A stretch of DNA of 64,000 nt, taken from assembly GCF_009389715.1 (NCBI RefSeq), contig NC_052409.1:2148001-2212000 (forward strand), given 5' to 3'. Source of the stretch: Phoenix dactylifera. Taxonomy: Eukaryota > Streptophyta > Magnoliopsida > Arecales > Arecaceae. Of this stretch, positions 57,835-64,000 are shown one piece after another. The notes under the pieces were generated by a model, which saw nothing but the letters and a program-made list of their open reading frames with translations, made no database searches and was not told the DNA's origin. A program made the translations under genes and the position numbers. Position 1 is the stretch's first letter. Every line of letters begins with the position of its first letter.

Positions 57835-57901
57835 CACGTGGCGTGAACTTATCCGGCAAACGTTGCTGGACGCTGTGGCGGGCACGGGAGGCGGCCACGT
57901 G
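57835..57901 (+). promoter_or_regulatory. two G-boxes upstream of the DUF1992 gene
   Basis: CACGTG occurs at 57835-57840 (CCACGTGGCG) and 57896-57901 (GCCACGTGCC), 146 and 85 bp before the ATG. G-boxes bind bZIP and bHLH factors; a light or ABA link is only inference. Confidence 0.5.
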
Positions 57902-57980
57902 CCCACTCCACCGACTCCAAGGTCTCGGGAATTCTGGTTCTCAAGCCACCGTTGCCTGCCCTCTGCAGCGCTCCACCTCC

Positions 57981-60900
57981 ATGGCCGGAGCGCTCGTAGC
58001 TCCTCCGGCACGGCGGCTCGTCGGCTTCCTCCCCCACCTTAGACCCGGTCTCCGGCCCATCTGGTCGTCCTCCTGGATCGACGACGACCCCGTCTTTCCC
58101 ACCAGCTCAGCCTCCTCCACCGGCGCCGCCTCTTCTTCCCGTGCCCGCCAGAAGAAGCTCTCCCACCGCCTCTCGTCGGTAGTCGACGCCGTCAATGATC
58201 GGAAGCTTCCCCCCGAGCTCCGCGGCGGGGCCAACGCCGTCAGGTCCCCCTCCCCTCTCTTTAGCATAGCTTGCTGGCTTGTAGGTTTTCTTAATTCCTA
58301 TTTTTAAAATCTAACCCATGTCTTGTTTGTGAAATTTTAAATCGAATCGGTTTATGAGTCTCGTTCCATTGTAATCTCCTGAAATATTAATTTGATAATA
58401 GTCTGAAAAAAGGTTCCTCGTAAATTTTCGGGTGAATGAGGGAGTTTAAAGGGATTATGATTTCACCCCTCATAAAATGAGGGGTTTTCTGCCATCAAAT
58501 TTTCGTAAAAATACCGCCTTTTGTGCAGTTCTGTTTTGAAAACCGAAGCTAAAATTGTCGTTCATGAGGCTAATCAATGGTTCCGTTCCTTTCGTATTGA
58601 TGATCCAACTGGTTTAGAAGATGACATGACATTTTGGAAGAATCTGTGGGTTCGAAGTGCGTGAGATTTTCCCTTGATTCTGCTTTGTTGGTACTGATAC
58701 CAATATTTTTCTTCTAATTTTGTTTAAATATTTGCTCTTACGTCTCTCGCTACCCCTTTGTTGTGGTCTTTTTGGATTGTTTGAAGACTTCAAGAGGGAA
58801 GTATGACATCGAACCTTATCTATCGTCAAATTATAAACAACTTATTGCCCTTGTTATATGCATCATAGTCACAACCAAAAGTTTGGTGAGCCAAATGTTG
58901 GAATCAATAGATGTAGAGCATTCTTGAACTTAAGAATCAATTCTTGTACCCCTATGATATTCCATGCAGCCGAAGATAGAGCATTTTTTTTCTTTTCATC
59001 TTTGATGTTGCTTGTTTATGTGCCTCCCCATGTATATGGTTATAGTTGATGATTGATTACTCTCATCTCTTCAGGGCTATTAAAGTGTCTATTAGAAAAT
59101 GGTGCCTCTCTTGATAGATTATCTGTCTCCACTTCATGCCACTTGTTTTCCATGCCTACGTGTAGTTTCGAAGTGATTCCTTATGCCCTTTCTCTCATTC
59201 TTTCTTTTGAAATCATCAAAACTTTGATACACTTTCTCAAGCATATTAGGTTGAATTAGTTCGTTTTTTGTCTCACTTACATTAAATACATGTGGACTGG
59301 TGTAAAGTGTAGACATTTAATTATTTGCAAAATAAATACTCATTTAATTTCATCATTGTTGTCCTTTTCCACTATTCCTTGCATGTTAGGAGGGTAACCA
59401 CAATCTTAGATTGTTGGAGAAGCTGGATTTGTTGAACTGCTATTGTTATTCAAGGTCAAGACCCATTTTAGTGTAGTAATTGCTTTCAATGGACACTCCA
59501 TTAATTGAGAAAATATGATATGTTGAATAGGCTTTTGCTTGCCCATATTAATTGTCCAATTTTCTAACCAACAAGTTTTCCCTCCAACTCTGCTAGGAAC
59601 TCTTCTCTACTAGCCATGCCAATATTTTTGTCTTGATGTTTACTATTGCATTTCTGAGAGGAATAATAGTGTGCGGTGTCTAAGAATGTAGATTAGTTTT
59701 CTAGTAGTAAACAACATCTCTATTCTTCATAATAAAGCTACCCAGTATATCTGCATGAGAAATTAGTCTTTTGGTGTGCATATACTATCTTGAATAGTAC
59801 CCATTGATATAGTTCTATATCTGTCCGAGCATTTGACACATCATGCTTATTATACCATGGCCCTGACTGCTAAGCTCCTCATAAGCATTCTGTTCAACCC
59901 ATGGTGGCGACAATGTTGTCTCTTGTACCTAACTTTATAAATATTACAATCCAAAAGCTAAGGAAAAATCTCAGATGTGATGTTGGTAGGGTAGGAAGTT
60001 TGGCTTCTTAACTGGAATGTCAAAAAATAAAAGGAAAATATTTGCTTCCAATTTCTGCCAAATTAAGCCATATATTTTTAATGCACAGAACCGTACATAC
60101 ATTAGCAACCATCAATTTGTTGCCCATATATATTTCTCTTCCAGTAACAGGAATGATGACATCACCGGACATCTCAGGATCAACTGCTTCAAAACAAAGT
60201 AGGGCAAAATTCTTCAGTTAACAGATCAAGTCATTTGCTACAGCTTCCTTAACCAATGCTAGAGAATTCATCATTTTGTTAACGATAGTCTTTCCACTTG
60301 TCTTTTATAATGCTTGAAACATCAGATCAGATCATTGCTGTACATTTATACACAATCATCTGGGAAACCCAGTGTGCATGGAAAAAAGAATGGATAAGTC
60401 CCTTAGACATCTAAAGTCAGTGGCTAATTGTTTTATTAATTGCCAGATTAGCATTACCCTGATATAAGAGTCATGCTGCAGTTTTCTCATCAGCATGATA
60501 AGAACCAGCATAGAATTAAAATTGTTGTGTGTATCCGTTCATCATCGTTTGTGCTTATGAATCTGTGCATGTATGTTTGCAGAACAAGGTCGCAATGAAG
60601 CGATTGTTCGACATGTCAAAATCAGCTGTCAGATTTTGTATATTGATATCTCCTGAGTTAATCTAGTAGACTATTCTCTTTTTCCTGTTAATCATTATGT
60701 TAGAAATCTTGTACATTCATAAAATAATGAATGGACTTATCTCCTTCAGTTGAATTATGTGCTTGTTTCAGACTCTTGGTAGTTCATAACTCAGAAAATC
60801 TTAATAAGTTAATTAGAATGTAAAGAATGATGACTTTAACATTTAACTATGTTTGGGAACTTAGAAATAAAATCTGGTAACTATTTTGCAATATGTTCAT

Positions 60901-62135
60901 AAGTATACCTTTTAAATAACATTCTGTTTTAACTAAAGACCTTTTAAAAGATGGATTCAGCTCTCTGGAACATGCAAAAATCTGACTCTTTTGTATATTC
61001 CCATGCAGCATAATTATTATACTTAATGATGTTTCTCCTCTGTGTGTGCGCGTGCATGTGTGCTTGCAAGAAGCATTTTGTTATTTATGGAATAATCAAA
61101 TTGAGTAATCATTCTCTTCAACTAATTCATTCAATTCAATTTGGCTAACATTTTGACATGGATTAGAAACTTGAAACTGAGCTTAAGATCAATTTTTAAT
61201 CAAGGATCATGGCCTTTTGTTTTTAGTGCTGTCTAAAAAAGTAGATAACTGATCTTCGGAAATCTATGGTGTTTGACTGGTTGATCCTGATTGTTATATT
61301 TGTCAATAAATTGCGGTAAACAGTTGAACACCCAGTCCCACCTAGAAGTACATTGGAGCAGTGCTAGGATGGCACACAACTCGAATAGCTCCCACCACTG
61401 ACCTCCACTGTACTTATGAGAATTCCCCCAGAGGGGAAAAGTCACCGCCCAGGCACATAGCCTTTCATTCCTTCTGTAGATTATCTGGGCCTAATATTTT
61501 TTCATGGTGGGGATTTGCCAAGTTATATGATGTCATAATCATTGTATTAATAGACTATTTTGGCAAGATTTGGCTATCTGATCTGAACTTGAAAATCTCT
61601 TTACTCATGATATTTGCATATTTGGCAGGTCAGAAACAGACATAATTAATGTTGTGGAACGAAGAATATGGCACTCCATGGAAGAAGGCCACTTTGAAAA
61701 TCTGCCAGGAAAGGGGAAACCTCTCGACCTTAGTGCAAACCCTCATGCAGATCCTGCAGAAGACACCTTGTATAGGATCCTTTCTAGAAATGGTTGTGCG
61801 CCTGAGTGGGTTGAATTAAACAAGGAAATTCGTTCGAGCATTGCAGAGTGGAGGTCAGCCTTGAAGAAAGCTTGGGCCAAAAGATCCAATGATGAAGATT
61901 CTGGATGGCTTGAGGATTCTGAGGCTCTCAAGGCACAGATGCGCGGCATCAATGATAAGGTGAGTGATTCTATGAAGCAAATTCCTGGTTTTTTTGGTTT
62001 GAAACAACAGAGTGAAGCTCTACAGGAGATTTCATGGAGTTAAATTTGCAGGTCTTGCGTTACAATCTCATAGTACCCTTTGGCCGTCAAATGTTTGGAC
62101 TTAAATGGGAGAAAGAAATGGATAAGTTGGAGTAG
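57981..62135 (+). CDS. DUF1992 protein (DNAJC28-like, no J domain)
   Basis: Exons 57981-58243, 61629-61959 and 62052-62135, phases 2 and 0, give 225 residues. The N-terminus (MAGALVAPPARRLVGF, PHLRPGLRPI) is Arg-rich, lacks acidic residues and looks like an organelle targeting peptide. From about residue 89 the DUF1992 core follows: SETDIINVVERRIWHSMEEG, FENLPGKGKPLDL, DTLYRILSRNGCAPEWVELN, then LRYNLIVPFGRQMFGLKWEKE. In animals this domain follows a J domain in DNAJC28. Plant members lack the J domain, so a chaperone role is unproven. The first donor CAG|GTCCCC is atypical but needed by phase and by the family join NAVR-SETD. Intron 1 is 3.4 kb; intron 2 is 92 bp and stays open in frame. Confidence 0.93.
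58527..58662 (+). other. exon-like open stretch in intron 1
   Basis: After an acceptor-like TTTTGTGCAG, one frame reads VLKTEAKIVVHEANQWFRSF, IDDPTGLEDDMTFW and KNLWVRSA before a stop. The composition is protein-like and unlike the flanking AT-rich intron. It lacks an in-phase donor and is not part of the family protein. It could be an alternative terminal exon or an inserted gene fragment. I do not recognise it. Confidence 0.3.
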
Positions 62136-62195
62136 CCAATTACAGACGCATCCTTTTATCATGATTCAGACACAGGAGTACATGGATAGGTTCTG

Positions 62196-62201
62196 AATAA
62201 A
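62196..62201 (+). terminator. poly(A) signal of the DUF1992 gene
   Basis: AATAAA 61 bp after the stop codon, in the context TCTGAATAAATGC. Confidence 0.55.
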
Positions 62202-64000
62202 TGCAATAATTACTTGTTACATTATGCTGCTATGGAAGCATAAATGTGATTAACAGTGCAAAAATACATGCTTATTTTTTGAGTAGAAAAATACATGCAT
62301 GTGGACATGAATCTTTTCAGCTATAGTGTTTAGATGATTTAGAATGTGATGGTTTCTTCTTGTTGCACAAGCTCCATTCAAAATATGCATTCTGAATATA
62401 TTTGTATTTGGTAGAAGGTCAGCGGAATGACTTACTGCCGTTTGCTGTCATTTTGGGCGTGTCTGTTGCCTGTGAATGTTAAATGTATGCAAAGACTGCT
62501 TACTGACCTCTTTGATATGCAATTATAGACTTGTTTTATGTAAACAACATCCAATTATACACCAAAATGATTTGGAGATTTCATTTATGTATATCTTAAA
62601 ACAGGCCTCTTTGATATGCTTGTTCCATGTTTTTCAGGTCTCTGAATAACTATGATAAATCTTAAAGAAAAGCTACATCTCTTTCTCTTTCATTATAAAC
62701 TCTAGGAATCACCATAGACACATAGTAACCAAAACAAAAGATCAAAATGCATCTGGGCAATACAAACTGAGAACAGGTAATCTGCACATGATACTAGAAA
62801 TAATGTGCATAACTTGGCCAAACGTAAAGCAAAAACAAGGGGTGACTAAGGTCATTTTCTTCTCAATAGGAGCCTACAAGGGGTGACACCCATGACACTA
62901 CATATGGTTAGAGCTTAGGTAGTGTTCGTGGATCCTAATGCGATGGCTAGGCTAACTGTTTATGACTTTTTGAAGGACAATATAGCCTAATTTCTATTTC
63001 TGGCTTTGAGTTGAGATGAGTGCTTTCTTGGTGGTAAAATTCTTTAAATGCATATTTTTTAAAAAATAATATCTCCATATAATCTCTTTCTTCTAGTTAA
63101 TTAAAAAGACTCATCTTTTTATATTTACAAATCAATATCCACCCTATTACAAAAATTATCAATTATGATTTTAATTAAAACTTTTTATTAACAACAACAA
63201 AATTTTCTTCCCCTCCTTCTCCTTAATGAATCCTTTGGGTGTTATGATTTTCGTGAGTACCCTACTCCTCGAGATCATCATCTCCATATTTGAGGTAGAA
63301 GTAAGATCTTAATTTTGACAATGGTGATAACAAGAAGCTTATAGTTGATTACAACGATGCTGATGTTGCTACTGAACTATGAGCTTGGGGTATTATTAGG
63401 AAATTTTTATGATAGAGAAGTTTTGATTTGCAAATATATAAAAGGGAGTCTTTTATGTACAATTAATCAATAAAGGGAGAGGTTGCATGCATTTTATAAA
63501 GAATAATATTGGGTTCGCCGCCAACTAAAAGTGCTTATACCGAATAATTAGGAAGGCATTGTCTGAGGTTTGAATATGTTACACCCATTTCCTCCCTTTT
63601 AATTGGGTTCTTGTATAATGCTTTTCGTTTCATCTATTTTGGGCCTAAGCTGCTTGAGTTCTTGGCCTTTTTCGTAACCATAGCCTAGGTTTTAGGAATC
63701 GCAATTTATGACCCAACTTGACATGCAACCAACCTGATTTAAACTAGTTCATGATTGGTATAAAACAAGTCTGGATCATAAACAAGTAATTGGATTTAAT
63801 CTTTTTATTAAACTTCTTGGTTTAATTTTAGAATCCTAACTCATTTAACTTGATTCATTCAATAGTTGAAACATGACTCATTTAAAAATCATTCAACCTA
63901 ATTTTATCAGACTGGGTCGGATTACCAATTTAATAGACAGGTCGAGCCCAAATTTGAACTTTTTATTTCTCTAATAAATGGATTGGATTTGGATTGATAA
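62202..64000. other. intergenic DNA to the window end
   Basis: No gene recognised. From about 63690 onward, variants of AACTTGA, CAACCTGA and GGGTCGGA recur on both strands, like the low-complexity drift at 29150-29580. Confidence 0.5.

Overview
This window looks like nuclear DNA of a flowering plant. It has intron-bearing genes with GT-AG junctions, plant-only gene families (an XTH cell-wall enzyme, a polcalcin, an ACR-type ACT-repeat protein), a nuclear tRNA-His, Ty1/copia and Ty3/gypsy retrotransposons, LINE tails carrying RNase H, and Tourist-like MITEs. The AT-rich background, gene style and repeat content suggest a non-grass monocot, possibly a palm. That placement is inference and was not checked by any search.

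Five protein genes and one tRNA gene are well supported. From left to right they are: a one-exon polcalcin (about 16.1-16.4 kb, minus); a DUF4050 gene of five coding exons with a 3.4-kb 5'UTR intron (18.4-25.2 kb, minus); a four-exon xyloglucan endotransglucosylase/hydrolase of the XTH31/32 type (33.4-35.4 kb, plus); a six-exon ACT-domain repeat gene of the ACR9 type (49.2-54.1 kb, plus); a tRNA-His(GTG) about 750 bp downstream of it; and a three-exon DUF1992 gene, DNAJC28-like but with no J domain (58.0-62.1 kb, plus). All exon phases were checked by hand and close. The genes are unrelated in function and form no cluster.

The rest is intergenic and repeat-rich. The largest element is a nearly whole, young Ty1/copia retrotransposon at 7.6-14.5 kb with 299-bp LTRs, a 5-bp target duplication and a long structured leader. 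Other repeats are a decayed Ty3/gypsy piece (36.5-38.4 kb, minus) beside a regular 5 x 69-bp array, LINE tails at 15.2, 34.7 and 40.1 kb, a tRNA-derived SINE with a clean 15-bp target duplication just upstream of the ACR9-type gene, a 56-bp retro-insertion with its own 15-bp duplication, three Tourist-like MITEs with TAA/TTA duplications, a possible Mutator-like element at 56.1-57.6 kb, and several local tandem duplications.

I found no CRISPR array, operon, rRNA gene or evident new multi-gene system. The observations most worth a second look are the structured copia leader, the 69-bp array, the unclear start of the polcalcin, the in-frame retained intron of the DUF1992 gene, and the exon-like open stretch inside its first intron.
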